The notes beneath the pieces are model-generated. The model was not told the origin of the DNA. It was given only the letters and a program-made list of their open reading frames with translations, and searched no databases. The translations under genes were made by a program, and so were the position numbers. Source: Chloroflexota bacterium (GTDB taxonomy: Bacteria > Chloroflexota > Anaerolineae > Aggregatilineales > J027). Taken from it: DNA of 64,000 bases. Location of the stretch: NCBI GenBank assembly GCA_024434115.1, contig QMIT01000003.1:1-64000 (forward strand), given 5' to 3'. Of this stretch, positions 35,557 to 43,531 are shown piece by piece. Within the stretch, counting starts at the first letter, position 1; each line of letters starts with the position of its first letter.

Positions 35557-36888
35557 ATGGCGAAAATTTTAATTAGCGTCTTACCTGCATCCGGACATAT
35601 CAATCCGATGGTCGCCATCGCACAGGCACTTCAACGAGAAGGCCATCAAATTCGGATTGCAACCGATGCGTCGTACCATATCCAACTGCAACGGGCAAGG
35701 CTCGAACCACTCATAATGCCATATCCCGAAGGTGCAATTGCACAGACATTGGAATATCTGCGTAGACCAGCGGGATGGCTGTCGCAGATCAAACGCCATC
35801 CACCCCAATCCTATTTTTTCATGTGCCTTACTGAACTCACGGCGGCATTGGTGAAACATGTCGAGGATTTTCAGCCCGATATTATGCTGACCGATCTGAA
35901 TCTATATGCGGGGCCAATTGCTGCTGAGATTTGTCAACTCCCCTATGCCAGTTATTGTGCCATCGTAAACACTTATGTTTCACCAGACGCGCCCCCTTAT
36001 GGAATGGGAATAGACTGGTATCCCGAAGGTGATGCGCGACGTTGGCTGTGGCCGATTTACAGCTTAGGCATGAAGGGGGTACTGTGGCGTTATGACCGCA
36101 TCGTGAATCGGGTTCGCCGCCAATATGGATTGCCATCAGTGCAGGGGGCGATGCTGGCCCATTCCCCCTATCTTGCATTAGTGCCCACCACTGAAGCCTA
36201 TGAATATCCGCGCCGGGCCGTCCCCACACATATGATGTACATTGGGCCAGTCACCACGAGCGAACGCGGCGAAGTCCATGATGATTTCGATTGGGCATGG
36301 TTGGAGGACGGACGCCCTACCGTGTACGTTTCGATGGGAACGATTGTGGACGGGACAGATATTTTTCGTAACGCAATTGAGGCGGCACGTGGCGCGAATT
36401 GGAAAATGGTGATAGCAATCGGCAGGGAAGGGGATGTCAAAAAATACGAGGATGCCCCGCCAAATGTGTTGGTACGGAATTTTGTGCCCCAACTTGCACT
36501 ACTCGATAAAGTACAAGCAGTGGTGAGTCACGGCGGAAACAACACCGTCACAGAAACCTTGCTGCATGGACTCCCGCTGGTTGTTATCCCCAATAGTGCT
36601 GACCAACCAGAATCGGCGGGCCGGGTCAGGGCGAGTGGGGCCGGTATTCGAATGCGCCCCCGCGAAGCTACGCCACGCCGTCTGCGTAAGTCTATCGAAT
36701 CGATTCTGAGTGACCCCATTTATCAGGAGGCAGCTCGCCGGATTCAGGTAAGCTATCAGCAATGTGACGGCCCAATGACGGCGGCGCGATTGGTTGGACT
36801 ATTGGCAGAACGAAAAACACCCATTCGTCGCCCAGAGGGTGTTGGATGCACAATGACTTTAGAAGACGTAGCACAGTTGCAAAAGTGA
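35557..36888 (+). CDS. GT1-family (MGT/UGT-type) glycosyltransferase
   Basis: A 443-residue cytoplasmic GT-B glycosyltransferase that transfers a sugar from a nucleotide-sugar to a lipid or natural-product acceptor. The N-terminal ILISVLPASGHINPMVAIAQAL is the acceptor-domain opening. The C-terminal donor motif is SHGGNNTVTETLLHGLPLV followed by DQPESAGRV. It resembles macrolide or diglucosyl-diacylglycerol transferases. A short AAAGAG purine run precedes the ATG. It is divergent from the kinase gene and ends in a terminator, so it is a single-gene unit. The substrate cannot be told. Confidence 0.9.
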   Translation: MAKILISVLPASGHINPMVAIAQALQREGHQIRIATDASYHIQLQRARLEPLIMPYPEGAIAQTLEYLRRPAGWLSQIKRHPPQSYFFMCLTELTAALVKHVEDFQPDIMLTDLNLYAGPIAAEICQLPYASYCAIVNTYVSPDAPPYGMGIDWYPEGDARRWLWPIYSLGMKGVLWRYDRIVNRVRRQYGLPSVQGAMLAHSPYLALVPTTEAYEYPRRAVPTHMMYIGPVTTSERGEVHDDFDWAWLEDGRPTVYVSMGTIVDGTDIFRNAIEAARGANWKMVIAIGREGDVKKYEDAPPNVLVRNFVPQLALLDKVQAVVSHGGNNTVTETLLHGLPLVVIPNSADQPESAGRVRASGAGIRMRPREATPRRLRKSIESILSDPIYQEAARRIQVSYQQCDGPMTAARLVGLLAERKTPIRRPEGVGCTMTLEDVAQLQK

Positions 36889-36889
36889 A

Positions 36890-36932
36890 AAGAGGCGGAG
36901 AGATGATGTTATCGCCCGATGCTCCGCCTCTT
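36890..36932. terminator. Bidirectional terminator between glycosyltransferase and Hsp20
   Basis: AAGAGGCGGAG and CTCCGCCTCTT form a perfect 11-base stem with a 21-base loop, located between converging genes. Confidence 0.75.
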
Positions 36933-36947
36933 AGGAACGGTCTCAGC

Positions 36948-37400
36948 TTATTTCTTGCCGTTGCCGCTCTTGATGGCAATTTGACGGGGTTGAACTTCGG
37001 GCGATTTGGGCAGGGTGAGGGTCAGCACGCCGTTTTCAAAGTTGGCCTCAACATCATCAGCCCTGATCGGCTGTGGAATGTGGATACGGCGGCTGAATTT
37101 ACCATAGCGACGTTCCTTCATCAGAGTCCGGCCTTCTTGCTTTTCCTCAACCTGCTCTGGGATTTCGGCTTCAATATTTAGGAAATCCCCATCCATATGA
37201 ACGTGGATGTTCTCAGCAAGAACACCCGGCAGGTCGGTTTTAACGACATAATGCTGGTCGTTTTCGTCTACATCAATCGCTAACCCGAAGTCGCTGAGAC
37301 GGCTTTCAAATGGATGCCATGTCTCATCAAACAGACGGTCAAGCGCACTCTGCATGGTCATCATTTCACGAATCGGATTCCAACGAGCAATCTTGTTCAT
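36948..37400 (-). CDS. Hsp20/alpha-crystallin small heat-shock protein
   Basis: A 150-residue ATP-independent chaperone that holds unfolding proteins. The alpha-crystallin domain covers about residues 40-140, with DLPGVLAENIHVHMDGDFLNIEAE, YGKFSRRIHIP and the C-terminal-side motif FENGVLTLTLPKS. The C-terminal tail has an IAI anchor (QIAIKSG). GGAGG lies six bases before the ATG. No CIRCE element was seen upstream, and the 118-base gap to YigZ shows no confident promoter. Confidence 0.96.
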   Translation of the reverse strand: MNKIARWNPIREMMTMQSALDRLFDETWHPFESRLSDFGLAIDVDENDQHYVVKTDLPGVLAENIHVHMDGDFLNIEAEIPEQVEEKQEGRTLMKERRYGKFSRRIHIPQPIRADDVEANFENGVLTLTLPKSPEVQPRQIAIKSGNGKK

Positions 37401-37518
37401 ACAATACCTCCGAGATTTCTCTTTGAAATAGTGTTGGTCATCTATGCTTTTAGAATAGCCCTACTGTGTAGGAGAAATTTATGAGCAAGATAGGAGCAAT
37501 ATAAGAAATTCCGCACGG

Positions 37519-38130
37519 TTATTCGTCAAGCAGCATGGGGGCAATCCGCCCAGCGGTCAGTTCACGCAGGGCATCAGTAAAGGGGGCTAAATCATCCTCA
37601 GCGATGCGCAAAATCAGCAGTATTTCCGCGCCAAAATCCTCAGATTCGATCTGACAATCGTAATTGCTCACAAGTATTTTGACCCGTTCATAAATCGGAT
37701 AGGGGATTTCGACCCCGATGGTACGACGGGTGATTTTGAGTTCGGTTGGTAGGGCAGTGACAGCTTCGCGGGCGGTTTGACCATAGGCATGAACCAGTCC
37801 TCCCGTACCCAACTTTGTGCCGCCAAAATAGCGGGTGACGACCAATACCACATCGCCCACATTGGCTCCACGAATCACAGCAAGGGCAGGAGGGCCAGCC
37901 GTGCCAGAGGGTTCCCCATCATCACTCATACCCTCGGTCACACTTCCGCCATAGCCGATTTTGAAGGCATAGACATGATGGGTGGCATCCGGCATCTCAT
38001 TGCGGACGGCCCGTATAAATGTTTTGGCCTGCTCAACGGTATCGGCGCGGCCAATCGTGCCATAAAAGCGCGAATTAGAGACCAGATATTCGATGCGGAT
38101 ACGTGCTTTGGGCACAGGATAGACAGCCAT
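37519..38130 (-). CDS. yigZ: YigZ/IMPACT family protein
   Basis: A 203-residue protein of the IMPACT/YigZ family. The diagnostic core AFKIGYGGSVTEGMSDDGEPSGTAG-type segment is at about residues 55-80, followed by VVTRYFGGTKLGTGGLVHAYG, and the C-terminal half has the ferredoxin-like DUF1949 fold. Eukaryotic IMPACT regulates translation; bacterial YigZ has no settled role. It is the last gene of the helicase-nuclease-RecJ operon, beginning 6 bases after the RecJ stop, so it is co-transcribed with repair genes, though this may be chance. Confidence 0.93.
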   Translation of the reverse strand: MAVYPVPKARIRIEYLVSNSRFYGTIGRADTVEQAKTFIRAVRNEMPDATHHVYAFKIGYGGSVTEGMSDDGEPSGTAGPPALAVIRGANVGDVVLVVTRYFGGTKLGTGGLVHAYGQTAREAVTALPTELKITRRTIGVEIPYPIYERVKILVSNYDCQIESEDFGAEILLILRIAEDDLAPFTDALRELTAGRIAPMLLDE

Positions 38131-38136
38131 AACGGT

Positions 38137-40452
38137 TTATAGAAGTGTTTGCGGGTCAACCCGTCGCAGATAATTTCGATAAGCGGCAGCTTCATTCCAT
38201 GCCTGTTCCAACCGCTGATACAGATTCACTTTATCATCAGACAGTTGTGACGTCACCGTCAAGGTTATTTTGCCGCGTGTTCCAATCTGCACCCAGAACT
38301 TGCCTGAGGCAGCAAGATATTCAAAGCCAAGTCGAATCACGGCGGGGGATTGCCCAAGCCGCTCCACAAATTGACTGACCGACGCCTGTCCATCTTGTTG
38401 ATTTATTACGACCTCCGCCAATCTGCCCAACAATTCCAAGTAATCAGCGAGGGTCGTTAAGGGTGGGGGGGCAGCTACCCAATAGACCCGATGTGGTTGG
38501 ACTTTTTCCATCGCCTCAGCTAACCGTTCGGGGGCAGGGGGGGCGGTTAAAATCACCAATGTTTCGGCGGGGAGGAGTTCACTTAATGGCAGACCGGGGG
38601 ACTGTGATTTCGGAAAACCTTCGGCCCAAATTTGTGCATCTGGATCACTAGCCCGTACCTGTGCCAATACGTCGGCAGTGGATTCGGCGCGGCAATCTAG
38701 GATTTCCGGGCGCAGGCGATGGGAGAGGGTCGGCGCTTCAATTTGTACCCAATCTTCCAAAACGATTTGCAACTGACGCTCCCCTTTATAAGTCGTGACA
38801 TCCAGTGTATAGGCTAAATCGAAGCGACCATCGGGCAGGGGCTGGTCGGCACTGTTCCACCACAAAACTGTTTGACGATACCCGGCGCGGTTTTCAATCG
38901 TCAAGCGGCGGTGTTGGCTATCCGCCCCCAATTTGGCAACACTGACGAGGGCAAGGTCACGCGAACAGAAATTAGGAATCGGGTTGCCCTCTCCAAATGG
39001 GGCAAGGCGCTGTAATTGGTAGCCAAAATCAAGACTGAGTTGTCCCCAATCCAACAGGCCCTCAATCAGCAGGCTGGGGGGCGGGGCGGTTTTTTTGGTC
39101 GCGGCAAAGGCTTGCGAGAGGCGGCGGCGTAACATCGGCAACCGCTCGGCTTGAATCCCTAATCCTCCCGCACCTTGATGCCCGCCATAATTTTCAAGGA
39201 TGTCTGCCACCCGTGTCAGTGCTTCACCAACCGAATAGCCGGGAGCGCCGCGCACCGACCCTCGCGCAATACCCTCATCCGCACTGACCAACAACGCAAC
39301 AGGTTTATGATATTGTTCGGCAAGCTGACTGGCAACAATGCCAATAACCCCGCTGTGCCAATTGGGACTACTGAGAACCAGCACTTCCCATTCCAAAAGC
39401 GACGGGTCAGCCTGAATTTGTTCTTGGGCCGCTGCTAATGTCTGACGGGTGAGATTACGCCGCTGACGATTAAACCCATCGGCCTGTGCCGCCAAGATTT
39501 GGGCGGTGATACGATCAGGGGTGGTCAACAATTCAACGGATTTGCGAGCATCATCCAACCGACCCAACGCATTGAGGGGTGGGGCGATGCGAAAACCGAT
39601 ATCGGTAGAGGTCAGCGTTGAGGGCAGGAGTTGGAGTTGTTCGCACAGGGCGAGTAAGCCGATCCGCTGCGTTTGGTGGGCGGCCCGTAACCCTAATTGC
39701 AATAGATAGCGGGTGTCACGGATAAGGGGGACGACATCGGCGACCAAACCAAGCGCCACCAAGTCCAGAAACCGGGTGGCCTCACTACCCCGTCCGAGCG
39801 CATCATAGAGCGTTTTCAGTACCATGTAGCTGACACCAACACCAGAAAGGGTGTATAGAGGATGATCTTCACGGGGCAGATGATGAACATTCACCAGCGC
39901 ATGTGCTTTAGGCAAATCGGGTAGGAGTTCATGATGATCAGTGATAATGACCGGAACGCCCTGTGTATTGGCGTAATCCACCGCGTCATTGGCCGTTGAA
40001 CCCGTGTCGCAAATGAGCAGTAAATCCGGTTTTACGGCTTGCATAAGCGGTTTTAGGCGATGAAGTTGGACGCCATGCGAATCCGCTTGGCGGGAGGGGA
40101 TGTGGTATTCGACGGTTAAGCCTAAGCGCCGCAAGCCTTCGACCCACAGCGCTGTTGCCGTCTGCCCATCTACGTCAAAATCCCCCCAAAGAAGGATGTG
40201 TTTATCGCCTTGATTTACCAGTTTTTTAATATATTCTACAGCCTTATCCAGATAAGGCAATTCTGAAGGTAGGGCGGGGGTGTAATGGTCAATGGATAGG
40301 AAAGCTGTGGCACTTTCCGCGTTTCTGATGCCACGCTCGACCAAAAGGGTCATTAATTCGACAGGTAATGGGCCACCGGGGAGTTCCCAATGCAAATCCA
40401 TCGCAATGGGCATGGAAAAATCGCGGCTGTAACGCCATTCTTTGCTGGACAT
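38137..40452 (-). CDS. recJ: Single-stranded-DNA-specific exonuclease RecJ
   Basis: 5'-to-3' exonuclease that widens single-strand gaps for recombination and repair. 771 residues, longer than the E. coli enzyme because of a C-terminal extension. DHH phosphoesterase motifs: GDFDVDGQTATAL, CDTGS, ITDHHELLPD and LNALGRLDDA. DHHA1-type GGHQGAGGLGI follows near residue 430, then an OB-like region and a C-terminal domain (about 560-771) of unclear function. GGAG lies eight bases before the ATG. It begins 3 bases after the RecB-type nuclease stop codon, in the same operon. Confidence 0.95.
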   Translation of the reverse strand: MSSKEWRYSRDFSMPIAMDLHWELPGGPLPVELMTLLVERGIRNAESATAFLSIDHYTPALPSELPYLDKAVEYIKKLVNQGDKHILLWGDFDVDGQTATALWVEGLRRLGLTVEYHIPSRQADSHGVQLHRLKPLMQAVKPDLLLICDTGSTANDAVDYANTQGVPVIITDHHELLPDLPKAHALVNVHHLPREDHPLYTLSGVGVSYMVLKTLYDALGRGSEATRFLDLVALGLVADVVPLIRDTRYLLQLGLRAAHQTQRIGLLALCEQLQLLPSTLTSTDIGFRIAPPLNALGRLDDARKSVELLTTPDRITAQILAAQADGFNRQRRNLTRQTLAAAQEQIQADPSLLEWEVLVLSSPNWHSGVIGIVASQLAEQYHKPVALLVSADEGIARGSVRGAPGYSVGEALTRVADILENYGGHQGAGGLGIQAERLPMLRRRLSQAFAATKKTAPPPSLLIEGLLDWGQLSLDFGYQLQRLAPFGEGNPIPNFCSRDLALVSVAKLGADSQHRRLTIENRAGYRQTVLWWNSADQPLPDGRFDLAYTLDVTTYKGERQLQIVLEDWVQIEAPTLSHRLRPEILDCRAESTADVLAQVRASDPDAQIWAEGFPKSQSPGLPLSELLPAETLVILTAPPAPERLAEAMEKVQPHRVYWVAAPPPLTTLADYLELLGRLAEVVINQQDGQASVSQFVERLGQSPAVIRLGFEYLAASGKFWVQIGTRGKITLTVTSQLSDDKVNLYQRLEQAWNEAAAYRNYLRRVDPQTLL

Positions 40453-40455
40453 GGG

Positions 40456-41274
40456 CTAAAACTCCACCGCTGAAGGATTGCTTTCCAAATCACCAAGCCC
40501 CCAATAGTCCTCAAGCTCAGCTTCGTCTGGCAGGACAGAAGGACTTTGACCACGCCCGCATAAGCCACGATAGAGACAAAATCGGCAGCGGGTGGCGTCA
40601 TCGGTCAATGCAAAATCCGAAGTCTGGACAGTCTCAATGACACTGCGGATATGCGCTTCATATAATGCGACTGAGTGTCCATCTATTGAAAAATGGCGCA
40701 TCTCACCCGTTGGAATTTGAATATATTGCAGGCCCATTTCGTTGATAGGCCATCCCACCAACCGCGCGGCCTCCCGATACAATACCAGTAGATAGACCAC
40801 TGTCTGCATTCGCTGACCTAGGCGCACCGGGTCGGGCAGGCGTCCGGTTTTCCAATCCAGCGCCATAACCGCATTGTCGCGCAAGGTAATTAGGTCAAAT
40901 TTTGCCAAGACGGAATAGCCTGCGAGGGTGGTCGAAAGCGATACTTCAGGCCATGTTTTTTCAAATGACCCCAGTCCGGTGAAAATTTCCAGATAGCGGC
41001 GCAACCATGTCTCTAATGTGGAATCCCCCGCCACACTGGATTGTAAAGTATCCAGCGACATACCGAGTTGATGGCGCTGTACCATCTGATGAAATCTCGC
41101 ACCGCGATCAAGGGCCTGCTCGACCTCCGACTGCGGTTCAGCCAGTGGTGACGGCCAACGCTGCTGCTGGATATGCGCCAAATAAAATCGGCGCGGACAC
41201 TCCACAAAATCTTGCAGGCGCGATTGGGTGTAATGAAAATCGGGTGGAAATTGGACTTGATTAGCCGTCGCCAT
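40456..41274 (-). CDS. Stand-alone RecB/AddB-type nuclease with probable Fe-S cluster
   Basis: A 272-residue PD-(D/E)XK nuclease. Motifs: a histidine in RFHQMVQ (His62), Asp127 (AKFD), Asp140-x-Lys142 (LDWK) and a downstream QTVVYLLVLY helix. Cys26 in the N-terminal ECPRRF and Cys230, Cys233 and Cys239 near the C-terminus match the four-cysteine Fe-S pattern of AddB and Cas4 nucleases. An ATG with GGGAG seven bases upstream is used; an upstream start would run 20 residues into the helicase gene. It overlaps that gene by 14 bases. It likely supplies the nuclease activity for the two helicase-like proteins upstream. Confidence 0.88.
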   Translation of the reverse strand: MATANQVQFPPDFHYTQSRLQDFVECPRRFYLAHIQQQRWPSPLAEPQSEVEQALDRGARFHQMVQRHQLGMSLDTLQSSVAGDSTLETWLRRYLEIFTGLGSFEKTWPEVSLSTTLAGYSVLAKFDLITLRDNAVMALDWKTGRLPDPVRLGQRMQTVVYLLVLYREAARLVGWPINEMGLQYIQIPTGEMRHFSIDGHSVALYEAHIRSVIETVQTSDFALTDDATRCRFCLYRGLCGRGQSPSVLPDEAELEDYWGLGDLESNPSAVEF

Positions 41275-43531
41275 TGATAATCTCCCGTAGATGATACAGC
41301 GGGACGGCGGGCTGCTTGACAAAACTACCACCGCGTTCCCAATAGCGGCCCACGTTCCACGTAATGCTTAGATCCGACTTGGCGCGGGTGATGCCGACAT
41401 AGAGCAAACGCAGACGCTCGGCGGCATAGTCTATACGGGCTTGTTGGGAGGCGGGGCCGGGTTCGTAATCATCGGGGTGTTTATTGATTAACGCATCTAA
41501 TTGGGCCAAGACCTCGGCATCGAGATTGAGGTTATCCCGAATAAAACGTTTTTCGCCCAGATACTCCTCATAATCCAACGCCGAAGGGAAGCTGTAATTA
41601 TTGACCGCCATCAGATAGACCCGATCCCATTCTAGTCCCTTCGCGGCGTGCATGGTGCTGACGGTAATGATTCCCGGCTTCGGCGCATATCCCGTTTCGG
41701 CATCATCAAAGCCGATAAACTTGCGCTGGTTTTCGCTAATTTGGCGGAGTTCTTCGGCGAGGTCAGGTAAACGCCACGTCGGGTTAGCTTGGGCGATACT
41801 TCGCATCAATACCGCGATTTTATAGGTCAGGGCAATGTCGGTGGGGTCAGTAAAAAGGTCTTGCCCAATGGTAAGCAGGAGTTGGTCAATTGGCAGACTA
41901 AGCGCTGACAACCAACGCCGGATCAGGGCGATAAACCTGTCCAGATTTTCATGATAGTCGTCGGGGAGTTCCAAATCCAACGCAAGTGTCCAATCCCCAC
42001 CAACGGGCCAGATAAAATCTTCAGGCTGTTTATGCCGATGCAGGGCCTTTTGAATTTGGTTAATCGGGCCTTCAGCGTCCTCAATTTCTTCCCCATCGAA
42101 ATACATCGGCACCCATACATCTCGGTAGACCGCAGCAAGCAGTGGGCTGCTGCGCGGATTGGAAAGATAGAGCAAAGCCGAACGCAGCAAGCCAGCCGTC
42201 GCACGGGTCTCGGTAGTGCTGCGGAGTAATTCCTCATAAGGTAATCCGACCTCTTGCAGCAGTTGGGTTAATTGAAAGCCCCGACTGTTTTCTGGCACAA
42301 GGACAGCTACCGTTTTATCCGGATTTTCCGGCAGCCATTTTTGCAGCGAGGACAGCACCACCTTGAGTTCATCATCGGGGTTGAGGCGGCGGTCAAATGG
42401 ATAGATATAGAGTGTGGAAGTCGTATCCGGCGGATTCGCTTGAATATCTCCCGGTTCAGTCGGCAGGATGTCTTGAGGATAAAAAGCGCTCCGCAGTTCC
42501 ATCACTGGATGTTGATCGGTTGTCCAGCGGATTAGCTCGTTGGCTAATCTGATAATTTTGCGCGACGAACGACCCGACGTATTTAGGGGGCGATCTTTGA
42601 CATCGGGATTGGCAAGGAAATTTCGCAAAAACTGGGGATTGGCACTGGTGAAGGTGGTGTTAATGGCCTGATTGGGGTCGCCCACCCGCACCCAATTTTT
42701 GCCGCCTGTCAGCAACCACAGCATTTTTTCTTGAAGCAGGCTGCTGTCTTGGGCCTCATCTTCCAGAATATACGGCCAGCGATCTTGCAGTCGCTCTAAA
42801 TATTGGGTATCCGTTTGAAGGGCCGTCAGCGCAAGCCGAACCAAATCTTGAAAATCCACCGCGCCGCGATAGGCCAGACTGCGTTGATAATCCTGATAGA
42901 CAGCAGTCGCAAAACGTGATAGGTCAAATACAGCATCCTGATTTTCGAGCGCAATGAGCAACTCTTCGGGTGTGATCTGCATTTCTTTGGCCCGGCTGAT
43001 AAATCGGTCAACGAGGTCTATGAGAAGTTCGGGCAGATCTTTATTGATAACCACCTTCTCGTAGCGTTCTTCTACCTCGTCGCTCAAAATCCAACGCAAC
43101 CGCTCACGCCATTCGGAATAGTGGGCCGTTACAGTATCGCGCCGGATCGCATAGGCCACACGGTCATCCACAATCCGAAAATCCTCCGCCAAACCTACCA
43201 ATGTGGGTCGTTCGCGCACAATATCATGGGCCAAGCCATGCAGGGTACGTACACGATAGCCTGTATAGGGCAGCAAGCCGCGTTCTTGTTCCAAAATAGC
43301 GGCGATACGACTTTTAAAGCTGTTGACGGCTGCATTGGCAAAGGTCACGATCAGCACTTCTTGATCGCGTCCAGCCCGCCGATTACTTAGTTTCTGTACC
43401 AATGCGGCAGCAAGATGAGACAAAGTAAATGTCTTGCCAGAACCGGGGACAGCCGCTACGCCCATCAAACCCCGCGAATAGCTGATGATGTCAAACTGGG
43501 ATGCGCGAAATTTAAAAGGGGTATCGTTCAC
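41261..43531 (-). CDS. UvrD/PcrA/AddA-like superfamily 1 helicase without nuclease domain
   Basis: A 756-residue 3'-to-5' DNA helicase motor. Motif I is at 27-34 (AVPGSGKT); motif Ia (TFANAA), motif II (EDEAQDSS), motif III (VGDPNQAI), motif V (STMHAAKGLEWDRVYLM) and motif VI (LYVGITRAKSDL) are intact. Residues after the helicase core end without a RecB-like nuclease, unlike AddA or RecB. It overlaps the preceding gene by 4 bases (ATGA) and the separate nuclease by 14, so the three proteins are tightly co-translated. It is the only apparently active ATPase of the group. Confidence 0.9.
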   Translation of the reverse strand: MNDTPFKFRASQFDIISYSRGLMGVAAVPGSGKTFTLSHLAAALVQKLSNRRAGRDQEVLIVTFANAAVNSFKSRIAAILEQERGLLPYTGYRVRTLHGLAHDIVRERPTLVGLAEDFRIVDDRVAYAIRRDTVTAHYSEWRERLRWILSDEVEERYEKVVINKDLPELLIDLVDRFISRAKEMQITPEELLIALENQDAVFDLSRFATAVYQDYQRSLAYRGAVDFQDLVRLALTALQTDTQYLERLQDRWPYILEDEAQDSSLLQEKMLWLLTGGKNWVRVGDPNQAINTTFTSANPQFLRNFLANPDVKDRPLNTSGRSSRKIIRLANELIRWTTDQHPVMELRSAFYPQDILPTEPGDIQANPPDTTSTLYIYPFDRRLNPDDELKVVLSSLQKWLPENPDKTVAVLVPENSRGFQLTQLLQEVGLPYEELLRSTTETRATAGLLRSALLYLSNPRSSPLLAAVYRDVWVPMYFDGEEIEDAEGPINQIQKALHRHKQPEDFIWPVGGDWTLALDLELPDDYHENLDRFIALIRRWLSALSLPIDQLLLTIGQDLFTDPTDIALTYKIAVLMRSIAQANPTWRLPDLAEELRQISENQRKFIGFDDAETGYAPKPGIITVSTMHAAKGLEWDRVYLMAVNNYSFPSALDYEEYLGEKRFIRDNLNLDAEVLAQLDALINKHPDDYEPGPASQQARIDYAAERLRLLYVGITRAKSDLSITWNVGRYWERGGSFVKQPAVPLYHLREIINGDG

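Noticed and set aside
37401-37518. CIRCE or ROSE-type heat-shock element upstream of Hsp20
   Set aside because: No TTAGCACTC repeat or long GGAGG-sequestering hairpin could be found.
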